A DNA stretch of 9,937 nt from Spirochaetia bacterium UBA2205 (GCA_002328585.1 DCUV01000009.1:1-9937); one strand, 5' to 3'. Shown: positions 1 through 7,378, counted from the first letter of the stretch. Translations and numbers: made by a program. Notes: a model not told the origin generated them from the sequence alone.

Positions 1-136
1 TTTCTTTTGTTCTGTTCAATATGTCAACAAAACAGGCTTTGAAGTACTCCTCCTGCATCATATCCCGCCACTCGATACAGCGGCTCATGATGTGATAGGT
101 ATGTTCGGGCAGTTGTACACGTAATTTCCGTGCCAT
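1..136 (-). CDS. REP-associated tyrosine transposase (Y1_Tnp, RAYT/IS200-like), N-terminal fragment cut by window edge
   Basis: Reading the minus strand from an ATG at 136 gives 45 codons before the sequence ends at position 1, so only the N-terminus is seen. It begins MARKLRVQLPEHTYHIMSR, followed by a CIEWRDMM stretch and an EEYFKACFVDILNRTKE helix. This is the usual opening of REP-associated Y1 transposases: a short basic lead, a YH-I-SR beta strand, then a residue-rich loop and helix. The family cuts and rejoins single-stranded DNA next to short palindromes using a catalytic tyrosine and an HUH motif; both would lie left of the window and cannot be checked. The start is supported by GGAGG at 144-148, 7 nt from the ATG. 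A 13-bp motif copy lies about 130 bp upstream at 268-280, in the orientation expected for the element's 5' end. The fragment shown has no stop or frameshift, but whether the whole gene is intact is unknown. Confidence 0.8.
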   Translation of the reverse strand, partial: MARKLRVQLPEHTYHIMSRCIEWRDMMQEEYFKACFVDILNRTKE

Positions 137-267
137 TGGTATTCCTCCGTATTTTTATGATAATTGAAATCCCTACTATATAAAACGCCGGAGATGGAAA
201 AAATTAAAAAATATAATGCATTTATTTTGTATTTTTGTGATTTTTTTATAATAAAATGGACTGCATG

Positions 268-280
268 GGGGTCAGAGCCT
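268..280 (+). repeat. 13-bp RAYT-associated motif, copy 1 (GGGGTCAGAGCCT)
   Basis: Exact GGGGTCAGAGCCT, with one extra G at 267. The same 13-mer occurs at 656-668 and, on the opposite strand, at 8002-8014 and 9560-9572, with a shortened copy at 7985-7995. On the minus strand this copy reads AGGCTCTGACCCC and lies about 130 bp upstream of the left transposase start, so it may be that element's 5' end. Confidence 0.8.
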
Positions 281-287
281 TGATATC

Positions 288-311
288 CCCCCTTCCGTTT
301 AAGGAAGGGGG
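288..311. repeat. Perfect 9-bp-stem hairpin, pyrimidine/purine arms
   Basis: CCCCCTTCC (288-296) pairs exactly with GGAAGGGGG (303-311) around a GTTTAA loop. No T-run follows on either strand, so it is not an obvious terminator. It looks like a palindromic intergenic repeat next to the 13-bp motif copy at 268-280. Confidence 0.6.
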
Positions 312-327
312 TAAGAGGGGTTGGCGG

Positions 328-351
328 GATTCTTTGCTTCGCTCAGAATGA
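328..351 (+). repeat. GATTCTT...TCAGAATGA intergenic repeat, copy A
   Basis: A 24-nt unit starting GATTCTTTGC and ending TCAGAATGA. It matches the unit at 7802-7825 at 20 of 24 positions. ATTCT and AGAAT near its ends form a short inverted repeat. Units of this kind are dispersed intergenic repeats in several bacterial groups; no function is claimed. Confidence 0.55.
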
Positions 352-445
352 AAAACTATAACTTTTTCAAAGGGAAATGTGTGATACATCGTCATATTTC
401 CTCCTCATACTTTCTTTTGTTGGGCAACAACAGTTTTATCACTTC

Positions 446-480
446 GTAAGGGGATATTTATGCGCTAAATACCCCCTTAC
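446..480. repeat. Long REP-like hairpin, 15-bp stem with one mismatch
   Basis: GTAAGGGGATATTTA (446-460) pairs with TAAATACCCCCTTAC (466-480) around a five-base TGCGC loop. Fourteen of fifteen pairs match; the exception is A454 opposite C472. It is the strongest hairpin I found in the window. No coding gene borders it and no T-tract follows. Its position between two transposase-associated motif copies makes a REP-type substrate hairpin a reasonable reading, but that is inference. Confidence 0.65.
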
Positions 481-655
481 CAACCTCCAAAGCGCCCCTC
501 AAACGGCGGTGTGCCTTATGTCCTGTATTTATTATGTCTTTGCCATCGTGCTGCGGACGACATCCTGTCTATGTCCTCGCACGAGCCATATGGCGCTACG
601 GCATCCGTGCCTTCGCTGCTTTTCCTTTAATCCCGATAGAAATTACTTAAATAAT

Positions 656-668
656 GGGGTCAGAGCCT
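656..668 (+). repeat. 13-bp RAYT-associated motif, copy 2 (GGGGTCAGAGCCT)
   Basis: Exact direct repeat of the copy at 268-280, preceded by AAT as is the reverse-strand copy at 8002-8014. It lies 25 bp from the terminator of the barrel operon, so it marks the left limit of the lipoprotein/barrel segment. Confidence 0.8.
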
Positions 669-692
669 ACCCATATCCACATTAAAGTAGAT

Positions 693-727
693 AAAAAAAG
701 GCGAACATTGAATAATTATGTTCGCCT
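693..727 (-). terminator. Intrinsic terminator of the lipoprotein/barrel operon
   Basis: On the minus strand AGGCGAACAT pairs perfectly with ATGTTCGCCT (arms at 718-727 and 699-708, 9-nt loop), followed immediately by seven T residues (the A-run at 693-699 on the plus strand). This is a textbook rho-independent terminator, 67 nt beyond the barrel gene's stop codon. It supports the minus-strand operon ending here. Confidence 0.88.
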
Positions 728-753
728 GAGATTATATTTTATAGATATGGGGC

Positions 754-772
754 GCTTTATAGATTATAAAGC
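754..772. repeat. Small AT-rich inverted repeat after the barrel gene
   Basis: GCTTTATA (754-761) and TATAAAGC (765-772) form an 8-bp perfect stem with a 3-nt loop, between the barrel stop codon and the intrinsic terminator. It may be a secondary 3'-end structure protecting the mRNA; there is no evidence beyond the pairing. Confidence 0.4.
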
Positions 773-794
773 CAACAATTTTATATTGTATATA

Positions 795-2363
795 TTACCA
801 GCGTAATCCTACCTCCACAAATCCTGTGTATACAGTACCACTAAATGAGTAATCAGGATATAATTCATCAATTTCAGCCTGAGAGATGTCGTCATTTGTA
901 GGATTCCCATCAAAATTTTCATAGATTTGTTCAATTGCCACCCTATCCTTCTTCACCTTTCTTTCTTGCAGCATCTGCATCTGTCCGGCAACAGTTATTA
1001 CTAAAGGAGCAACCATCGGTCCCTTCTTAGGTATGGTAAAGGTTAACCCTGCCGAAGCAATATGGGTATTGCAATCCATAAAATTGAATAACGACGCGTC
1101 ATTCACTGCATCGTCAGGAACATACGTTGGTCGGTACATATATCCTAAATGTAAAGTAAGCCACTGCATTTTTGGAGTTAAACATCCAAAATTATATGAT
1201 ACACCAACTTTTGGAATTATGATATCATCATATTCAGGCATTGTTATACCATATTGACTCCAGTACTCTTCTTTAGCTTTGGAAACCTTATATTTAGACC
1301 ACATCTGATATTCCACATCCAAAGATAAGGTCAATCCTGACAACTGTTTAATAGACAAAAATGTATAGGCAATTCCACCACTGATAATATGCGGTGTATA
1401 GTAATCAAATATGTTGAGCGCCATTTGTAACTGTATCGTCCCATCTATCAACTCTGCTGTTGTTGAAAATGGTTTAACCTCCATATATATCTCACCTCTA
1501 TACGCTACTCCCATCTCCAGCCCTCGTAAAGCATTGATCTTTTTGCCCGGGGATATATATAATCCACAAACTGGAGCAACTTTTGGTGAAAGTTCCATCT
1601 GTATTTCTGAATTGGGCGTTTGAGGATTTGGCGATGCCATGTCAACATCCATCAAGCGCACTGCACCTTTGCCACCTGACCATGCATTGATACCAAATCC
1701 TATTCCAAAAAGATCATCCACAAAGCCAAAACCCATCCCTGCTAATATTACCGCTCTTTCAGCCTCTTTTCCATAGCGTAAAAAGTCATGCGTGCGTAAA
1801 TCAACATCATACACACTCACAAGGGTCCCATCCTGCAAAAGTCCCATACCCAATCCAAAACGCCCTGATGAAATAAACGATGGCAGTTTAACAAAATGAT
1901 TTAAATCCAGTACCAAACCTAATGCAACCGTCCCAAAATTAAGATCTTTATCAGCAACTGTCTCACGAGGAATATCAATGGTCATACCAGGTTGTGTATA
2001 CATATAATTGATTACAAGCTGATCCTTGTATAGGTAAAGATCATATGGTGATGCCACCAGAGGTTCAACAGTCACCATCTCCTCTTCTTTTTTATTATCT
2101 TTTCCACCCTTTTGTTTTAAATTAAGCTGCTGTTTTTGCTCTGTCTGTTGCACAGGCAATACCAGATATCCTCGCGTTCTTCCTAATCCTGCTATGTTGT
2201 AATATACACTTGACCAGTCATTTACCACTGCTGTCATTGCATTCCCTCTGGCTACCCCCTGTGCTCCAAAACCGTAGGTATCGGCAAAATTAGCATATAC
2301 TAAAGCAGGCATAATTATAATGACAAATACTATCATCACACTACGTCTCAACACTATAAACAT
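795..2363 (-). CDS. OmpP1/FadL/TodX-family outer-membrane transport barrel
   Basis: A 522-residue protein with a signal peptide (about residues 1-24: basic RR, a long Val/Ile core, then VYA before NFAD). Next comes the FadL-family N-terminal signature: GFGAQG near residue 31, then SSVYYNIAGLG at about 51-61. Family members usually read NPAGL; here the proline is isoleucine. A hydrophilic Gln/Lys/Glu insert follows (about 72-95). The remainder is alternating beta-strand-like sequence ending in GLRW, and a terminal aromatic residue is typical of BAM-inserted barrels. FadL-type proteins let long-chain fatty acids or other hydrophobic molecules cross the outer membrane; the substrate here is unknown. 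Start choice: the frame opens further upstream from a TTG at 2411, but that codon lies inside a hairpin. GGAGG at 2369-2373 sits 5 nt before the ATG at 2363 and only 2 nt before the ATG at 2366, so 2363 is preferred. It follows the lipoprotein gene in the same operon. Confidence 0.85.
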   Translation of the reverse strand: MFIVLRRSVMIVFVIIIMPALVYANFADTYGFGAQGVARGNAMTAVVNDWSSVYYNIAGLGRTRGYLVLPVQQTEQKQQLNLKQKGGKDNKKEEEMVTVEPLVASPYDLYLYKDQLVINYMYTQPGMTIDIPRETVADKDLNFGTVALGLVLDLNHFVKLPSFISSGRFGLGMGLLQDGTLVSVYDVDLRTHDFLRYGKEAERAVILAGMGFGFVDDLFGIGFGINAWSGGKGAVRLMDVDMASPNPQTPNSEIQMELSPKVAPVCGLYISPGKKINALRGLEMGVAYRGEIYMEVKPFSTTAELIDGTIQLQMALNIFDYYTPHIISGGIAYTFLSIKQLSGLTLSLDVEYQMWSKYKVSKAKEEYWSQYGITMPEYDDIIIPKVGVSYNFGCLTPKMQWLTLHLGYMYRPTYVPDDAVNDASLFNFMDCNTHIASAGLTFTIPKKGPMVAPLVITVAGQMQMLQERKVKKDRVAIEQIYENFDGNPTNDDISQAEIDELYPDYSFSGTVYTGFVEVGLRW

Positions 2364-2397
2364 CATGACCTCCGATAATAAACTATATATCTTTTGC

Positions 2398-2421
2398 AAC
2401 CACAGGTTCAACCCTGTGGTT
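2398..2421 (-). repeat. Intercistronic hairpin between lipoprotein and barrel genes
   Basis: AACCACAGG (2398-2406) pairs perfectly with CCTGTGGTT (2413-2421), with a 6-nt loop. It lies in the 72-nt gap between the lipoprotein stop and the barrel start, 25 nt before the barrel's Shine-Dalgarno. On the minus (transcribed) strand it is followed by GCAAAAG rather than a T-run, so it should not terminate strongly. It could stabilise one part of the mRNA or set the ratio of the two products. Confidence 0.6.
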
Positions 2422-2435
2422 GTTGTTGTGCTCTA

Positions 2436-5400
2436 TCATTTAGTCAAAAGCTGTCCCAATCCTGAATATGGATCAAACTCGTCGCTATATAAATATTCAG
2501 ATGGTGATAAATATACTGGCTTTGTATAATCTTCAAAGCTTGCTGCCTTATACGAACTGCCTTCTAATGTCTCATTTAATCGTACTACAAGACCAATCAT
2601 CAACTCATTAAGATCATCCCATAGTCTTGAATCCTTTGATTTAATTAAATCTAAATTCAAGAATTCATACAACTGGTTAAAAACATCTTCAGATGGATGA
2701 GGTGATGAAAGGTTGCTCATAAAATATTCAACAAATCCATCATCTACAAGCATATTGCTGGCAACCGATAATAGATCTGCATTGTATCCGGTATATTCCT
2801 GCAATATTTGTGGCAGATAGCCGGTCAGTATGTCATTTAGTTCATTGGGAATAATCCACTGTGATGTATCATCATCGTAGTAGTATAATACTGTACCCAA
2901 TGTATGGCGCACACCTTTCAACTGAGCATTAGTAGCTTTGAAGCTTGTCAGCGTTTTATCAATCATTTCTATGAGATCATCGTTTATACAATAATATCCG
3001 TTTGTTGCACCCTGATTGCTCATCAACTCACCAAGCCCATTGACAAGCTTATAGTAATTATTCCAATTCCATCCTTGATAGTTAGGATGAGCAGAATCCC
3101 TGTGATCAACAAATGCTGCCAGTCCCTTGCCCCATACATACGGATTACCACCTGCATCATCGTATCCAATAAGCTCATCCAGTGCTACATCCATATCAAT
3201 ATCATCACTATTTTTAACAAACATCCATTCAGGATAGCTGATTCCATAATAGTTCCTTGTTTGCTCAATACTCTTGTTGCATTTCATGCGAGTTACTATC
3301 TGTTCCAGACCATAAAATATCTTACGGCGAGCTCCCCAGTCAGCATAGTCACTGCTGTCTTTTGTACCATCCTGATAAATTGGCAGTGCACCATAACCAT
3401 ATTGACCAATTTTTTGTAACAACGCCATGAGCTTTGTAACCATTGTACTGTTTGCCAAAGCCGGGATAACCCCATCCGCAGCAGCTTGAGAATTTTCGGT
3501 CAACACAGCAGCAACCGAGCGTAATGAGCTGTTGGGATTAAAGTTTACAGCACTATCAATAGGTTTTGGCGTAAACATTGCATACACGCCCCTGCCATGT
3601 TGATCCTGAATCTGCGGTACAACCCATCCTTTAGTAGCACCGACATAGGGCGTTTTATAATAGCGCATAATTGGATTGCCCAGCATGGCTATGAGGTCGC
3701 GCAGATATTTTAGTGGATATTTATGGTTACCGCTAAAGTTATACCAGTGATCATTTTGGTTTGATGGTTTATCATAATAAGATTTTTCATGTAAATCTCC
3801 GGATAACGCCACAATAATGGGCAGCAGTTTATTACGGTTCTGCCATGCGGCAGCATTTATATCCCCAATGTCGGATGAATTGGAAGCCACTAAGTCAGGC
3901 TGTAAAAAAGCCATCCGTGCAATAGGAGCTAAGTTATCCCCAACAATATTAGGGAAAACATTACCATTGCCAAGGATAGTACTCCATATGGTATTAATAT
4001 CAACATAATCTCCATCAGTTAGTAAACCCAAACTAGTTTTGTATGATGAATCCTCTTTAACAATAACCCATAACCTGCCATCAGCAGGTTGTAGCGAATC
4101 ACCATAATTTGCACCATTGGGCTGATTATGACCATAATTTGAACATCCTTCTCCATCACCACGGTTTCCAAGTTTCACCCATGTACCAACTGCACCGGTT
4201 TTTTTAGCTGTTGCAATACCAGCCATCCCGTTAGCCTCAATTATTGTAAAAAGCGGAGAATCTATATTCAATGTAACACCTATACACCACGCTGCAGTAG
4301 CATGAATGTTAACATATGATCGCATAGGCATTATAAATACAAATTTCTTTTCCAGCATAAGCCACTGGAAATTTCTGTACATGGCTTCTTCCTGACTATT
4401 ACATCCTCTTACAGTATTATTTTCAGCAATCTTCTCCCAGAACCACAAACATCCGGCATTATTTGTTGAAGCATCAAGGTCATCATTATACTCACCTTTT
4501 CCATTTGTATCCTGTAAAGAGTGCATTTTAAATTTATTTATACCAGTAATTCCCACTACATTTGCAGGTGAATAATAACCCGTCCATCCTGCAGGTGGAT
4601 GATTAGCATCTTCATGGTAGTTTATATAATCCGTTTTTAGTAAATAATAATCAGTATTCCAGTTTGCACGGTATCTGTTCACTCTGAGTTTAAATTCAAC
4701 ACCATTAATTGTTAATGATTGAGGATTTTCAGTTTCATCTGCATCATTACCACCATCTGATGGATAAAAATATAGTGGATTAGCAGGATCTTCTTTACAT
4801 ACAAACGCATAAATCCTTCCATCAGGTCTAAAATATACATGATATATCCTCCCATCTGATGCCATCCTGGTTTCTGCATTGGGATCGGCATAATAGTAGG
4901 GGCCTTCACCTTCCCAGCATGCACGGGCAATCCAGCCCATGGTCCAGCGTCCGGTGTTAAGCTCACCCAATCCATTGCCAATATACGGATAATAAGTGCG
5001 GTAATCATTGTTTGTGCCTACTGTTGTAGTATTTGATGTTGGTACTATACCGGTAATCCCTCCATTTGGAATACCAGCATCACCAGCAGAAAAACCACTG
5101 AATAATAAAAGAGTTGGGAAATCATACCCTAAATAAAATTTATAGTTATTAGCCTGTGAACTTAAAAATGAGTTTTTATAACGATATATATAATTTCCTT
5201 GCGCACCATTTGTTATTTCAACTGATGTTAATAGACCTCCTGTATCACCATTCCATGTTTGCGAAACAGCTCTTGCATCCAGAGCCAAATTATAAGCACC
5301 TAGCCATCCAATGGTACAATTTTGGCTGGAGCTTCTTGCTTCTTTTGCATGGCTTACCATGGAATATAAACTATCATTTATAGTAATAATACCAGCTGTT

Positions 5401-6713
5401 GGTTCACCATGTTTGCGAACAGAGCAATGACCATCCTGATCATTATTGTAAGGTTCTGAAGCACCATCAGAAGTTTTGGTTAAAAAGCCAAAGTCATATG
5501 ACGCTATCAAAGTATACACCAGATGATCTAAATACGATACTTTATAGCTTGCACTGCTTCGGAGTTCTCCAAATCCATTATACTCGGTCATTCTCTTCAG
5601 GGACGGTTCAACTTCATAATCTGTAAAATCTATTCCGCAGTTTAATTTTAAATCATACAATTTCTGTGTTAAATATTCCAATGCGGAACGCCCGTCTGGA
5701 TTGGGCGAATTATTATCTACCGGGTCATAGATAGGAGATGCTTGCTCATTATCGCCTGCCCGTATAAAAAGCAACGCCAAACCAGGCAACATCTGTCGCA
5801 CACCATTTTTAAGTTCAGTATTAACATAATAATCGCTGCCATCATGATAATAACTTGCATTGGAGCTATAAACACTGCCCCCAACTGTAGCATTATCCTC
5901 TATATTTATCATAAGCTCTTTGAGTATGTCGGCAAATGTTTTATCTCCTGCTTTTGCCGTCATTACCGCGCCAAGCTCGCGTATCACATCATAGAGCGCT
6001 TCACGTGCACCTGCATCCTCCGTAGCTATATCGTTTATCCCAGACAGCAACGCATCCATACCCACAACCGCATTCCCCAATTTATTGCTGCTATCGTCAT
6101 AAAATGTGTTTGCCCGTAATAATGTTTTACCCAATCCTTCCTGCAACAGTGGCAACACTGTACCCACATTCTGCCCTTGAGTATCCTTCAAAAAATCAAT
6201 CAAATCTGCCATAACTGTCTCTATTTCATGACCATGCGCATACTGTATATAGCCTATGGACTTTCGCAGGATACTTACCAGCTCGTTGGTAGTACCGGGG
6301 CTTGCTGCATCTAAATCATCTAAAAAGCTGTAGAAATCCGTTATATAGTTATCATAATCATAAGGGTCAGAACGCCATCTATAGTTGTCCTGATTAATAA
6401 TCCTTTCAATTATTATGCGCAAAGCTGCTACTATATCAACAAGAGGGTCAGGATTGATTGCAGGCATCTGTTGCAGGGCATTTTTTGTACCTGTTACATC
6501 CGCATTGATAGCATCGCTCAACATCATATTAAACCTATGCTGGTCAACAGTATCAAATGCATCATACAATGCCGGATAGGGATCTAAAAGGTCAAATAAG
6601 CGGTATTCCGGCTCAGGATCATTGCGTTGAAACAAAAATTTGCCACTATCTGAACATGATAACAACACAGTTGCAACGCACATGATGATGAACAATGATT
6701 TAAAAGGCTTCAT
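2436..6713 (-). CDS. Very large lipoprotein of unknown family (1425 residues)
   Basis: I do not recognise a family. The N-terminus is a lipoprotein signal: MKPFK, a hydrophobic core and a LLSC lipobox with the lipidated cysteine at residue 20, as often seen in spirochaetes. Residues of roughly 40-290 look alpha-helical (repeated Leu/Ile heptad-like helices such as LVDIVAALRIIIERI). A middle section of roughly 300-950 is rich in Tyr, Asn, Gly, Trp and Asp and looks like mixed beta structure. It holds a close pair of DGRIY motifs (620-624 and 631-635) and a related DGRLW at 878-882. Roughly 1000-1425 is helical again. The ATG at 6713 has AGAGG 6 nt upstream and is well supported; no internal stop or frameshift is visible. 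It is the first gene of a unit with the FadL-like barrel, which suggests a surface or periplasmic partner of that barrel. Its promoter region carries operator-like palindromes. Function is unknown; confidence is high for a real lipoprotein gene, low for any role. Confidence 0.85.
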   Translation of the reverse strand: MKPFKSLFIIMCVATVLLSCSDSGKFLFQRNDPEPEYRLFDLLDPYPALYDAFDTVDQHRFNMMLSDAINADVTGTKNALQQMPAINPDPLVDIVAALRIIIERIINQDNYRWRSDPYDYDNYITDFYSFLDDLDAASPGTTNELVSILRKSIGYIQYAHGHEIETVMADLIDFLKDTQGQNVGTVLPLLQEGLGKTLLRANTFYDDSSNKLGNAVVGMDALLSGINDIATEDAGAREALYDVIRELGAVMTAKAGDKTFADILKELMINIEDNATVGGSVYSSNASYYHDGSDYYVNTELKNGVRQMLPGLALLFIRAGDNEQASPIYDPVDNNSPNPDGRSALEYLTQKLYDLKLNCGIDFTDYEVEPSLKRMTEYNGFGELRSSASYKVSYLDHLVYTLIASYDFGFLTKTSDGASEPYNNDQDGHCSVRKHGEPTAGIITINDSLYSMVSHAKEARSSSQNCTIGWLGAYNLALDARAVSQTWNGDTGGLLTSVEITNGAQGNYIYRYKNSFLSSQANNYKFYLGYDFPTLLLFSGFSAGDAGIPNGGITGIVPTSNTTTVGTNNDYRTYYPYIGNGLGELNTGRWTMGWIARACWEGEGPYYYADPNAETRMASDGRIYHVYFRPDGRIYAFVCKEDPANPLYFYPSDGGNDADETENPQSLTINGVEFKLRVNRYRANWNTDYYLLKTDYINYHEDANHPPAGWTGYYSPANVVGITGINKFKMHSLQDTNGKGEYNDDLDASTNNAGCLWFWEKIAENNTVRGCNSQEEAMYRNFQWLMLEKKFVFIMPMRSYVNIHATAAWCIGVTLNIDSPLFTIIEANGMAGIATAKKTGAVGTWVKLGNRGDGEGCSNYGHNQPNGANYGDSLQPADGRLWVIVKEDSSYKTSLGLLTDGDYVDINTIWSTILGNGNVFPNIVGDNLAPIARMAFLQPDLVASNSSDIGDINAAAWQNRNKLLPIIVALSGDLHEKSYYDKPSNQNDHWYNFSGNHKYPLKYLRDLIAMLGNPIMRYYKTPYVGATKGWVVPQIQDQHGRGVYAMFTPKPIDSAVNFNPNSSLRSVAAVLTENSQAAADGVIPALANSTMVTKLMALLQKIGQYGYGALPIYQDGTKDSSDYADWGARRKIFYGLEQIVTRMKCNKSIEQTRNYYGISYPEWMFVKNSDDIDMDVALDELIGYDDAGGNPYVWGKGLAAFVDHRDSAHPNYQGWNWNNYYKLVNGLGELMSNQGATNGYYCINDDLIEMIDKTLTSFKATNAQLKGVRHTLGTVLYYYDDDTSQWIIPNELNDILTGYLPQILQEYTGYNADLLSVASNMLVDDGFVEYFMSNLSSPHPSEDVFNQLYEFLNLDLIKSKDSRLWDDLNELMIGLVVRLNETLEGSSYKAASFEDYTKPVYLSPSEYLYSDEFDPYSGLGQLLTK

Positions 6714-6745
6714 GGCGCACCTCTTGTAATTTATTTCAAAAAATC

Positions 6746-6751
6746 ATTATA
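6746..6751 (-). promoter_or_regulatory. Candidate -10 box for the lipoprotein/barrel operon
   Basis: On the minus strand an exact TATAAT lies 33 nt upstream of the start codon. No good -35 box is seen at 16-18 bp spacing, so the promoter may be weak or activator-dependent. The palindrome at 6779-6804 would fall just upstream of the expected -35 position. Confidence 0.45.
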
Positions 6752-6778
6752 GGCGATAGTTACTCTATAATAAGGCTT

Positions 6779-6804
6779 AATAATACTGACATGTCGGTAT
6801 TATT
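6779..6804. promoter_or_regulatory. TetR-like operator O1 upstream of lipoprotein operon
   Basis: The core AATACTGACATGTCGGTATT (6782-6801) is a palindrome with one mismatched pair (T6787 against G6796), and symmetry extends to 26 bp (6779-6804). Size and form are typical of TetR/AcrR-family operators, although the regulator is not in this window. It lies about 65 bp upstream of the lipoprotein start codon and probably abuts the -35 region. Confidence 0.6.
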
Positions 6805-6810
6805 TAACAA

Positions 6811-6830
6811 AATACCGACTACCCAGTACT
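6811..6830. promoter_or_regulatory. Degenerate operator O2 (AATACCGACT half-site)
   Basis: AATACCGACTACCCAGTACT keeps one clear half-site matching O1 and O3 (AATACYGAC). The other half is diverged; 6 of 10 positions pair, with the same 20-bp frame ending GTAYT. It begins 29 bp from O1. It is likely a weaker or decayed binding site. Confidence 0.4.
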
Positions 6831-6983
6831 ATTTTCCCCAATAAAAATTCTTTCTTGTAACCTTCAACTCCATTTTTGATAATGCAGTATGGATCAAATA
6901 CATGCTCTCTCCCCTTCCTCATGCTTAATAAACTGTTATGGCCACTTTACCGTCCAACTATACTCATATTCCACAAGCAATAT

Positions 6984-7003
6984 AATACCGACTGGTAAGT
7001 ATT
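6984..7003. promoter_or_regulatory. Operator-like palindrome O3
   Basis: AATACCGACTGGTAAGTATT shares the AATACYGAC left half and GTATT right end with O1; 7 of 10 positions pair between its halves. It lies about 270 bp upstream of the lipoprotein start, far enough for looping with O1/O2 or for controlling an unseen divergent transcript. Confidence 0.45.
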
Positions 7004-7240
7004 GTCAACTATTAATCAAATATTTTACATTTTTTTTATGATTTTGTAGTAATATTATATTTTTCACATATTATATTGTTATTATTATATTATTTAATAT
7101 ATCTATAAATATATTTTTAGTATGACTCAATTTTATATATATATAATAATAATGTAATATAGTTATAAAGCACTATATATAGTAAAAAAATATAGTTAAT
7201 TATTGGTATAAATTTATGTGATTTTGTCGATATTCAATCC
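7004..7240. other. Extremely AT-rich tract
   Basis: By hand count only 19 of the 180 bases from 7021 to 7200 are G or C (about 89% A+T), with long runs of TATA, ATAAT and A/T stretches. No reading frame of note. Such DNA is often curved and easily melted and can act as an upstream promoter element or a target of nucleoid proteins; no specific function is shown. Confidence 0.6.
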
Positions 7241-7360
7241 TGATTAATGCATATGATTAAACTTTGGAATCATTATTATTCCTTTAACACGCCAATCTTC
7301 TTTAACTATTTGTTAAAACTTTCACAATCTTTAAACCCCGGTTGGTAAATTATAATTAGG

Positions 7361-7378
7361 CACCATTATCATTCATAG
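7361..7378 (+). repeat. CACCATTATCATTCATAG direct repeat, copy 1
   Basis: An 18-nt unit found again at 7748-7765 as CACCATTACCATTCATGG, with 2 of 18 positions different. The two copies bracket the degenerate non-coding stretch in between. This could be a remnant of a duplication; the significance is uncertain because the sequence is simple. Confidence 0.35.

Larger units (their letters stand above)
281..655. other. Non-coding repeat mosaic between two direct motif copies
   Basis: This 375-bp stretch lies between two directly repeated GGGGTCAGAGCCT copies and holds no gene I can support. It contains a C/G-rich hairpin (288-311), a GATTCTT...AGAATGA repeat (328-351), a long hairpin (446-480), and from about 480 to 630 a segment visibly richer in G and C than its surroundings, including a GCCATATGGC palindrome at 585-594. 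A plus-strand frame is open across 377-685, but it runs through these repeats, shows no ribosome binding site and resembles no protein family. The composition break and packed repeats suggest inserted or REP/MITE-like DNA. Confidence 0.6.

Noticed and set aside
288..311. C/G hairpin as an intrinsic terminator for the left transposase or other gene
   Set aside because: No T-run on either strand and no gene ends at it.
377..685. 102-codon plus-strand open frame in the left intergenic region
   Set aside because: It crosses a long hairpin and ends over a 13-bp motif copy, has no ribosome binding site and resembles no protein; open by chance in a GC-richer segment.
2364..2411. TTG start at 2411 and ATG at 2366 for the barrel gene
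   Set aside because: The TTG lies within a hairpin with no ribosome site; the ATG at 2366 is only 2 nt from GGAGG, whereas 2363 has workable 5-nt spacing and gives a standard signal peptide.
2904..3419. 171-codon plus-strand frame antisense to the giant lipoprotein
   Set aside because: Shadow of the real minus-strand gene: no ribosome site or family features, while the opposite frame is open for 1425 codons with a proper lipoprotein signal.
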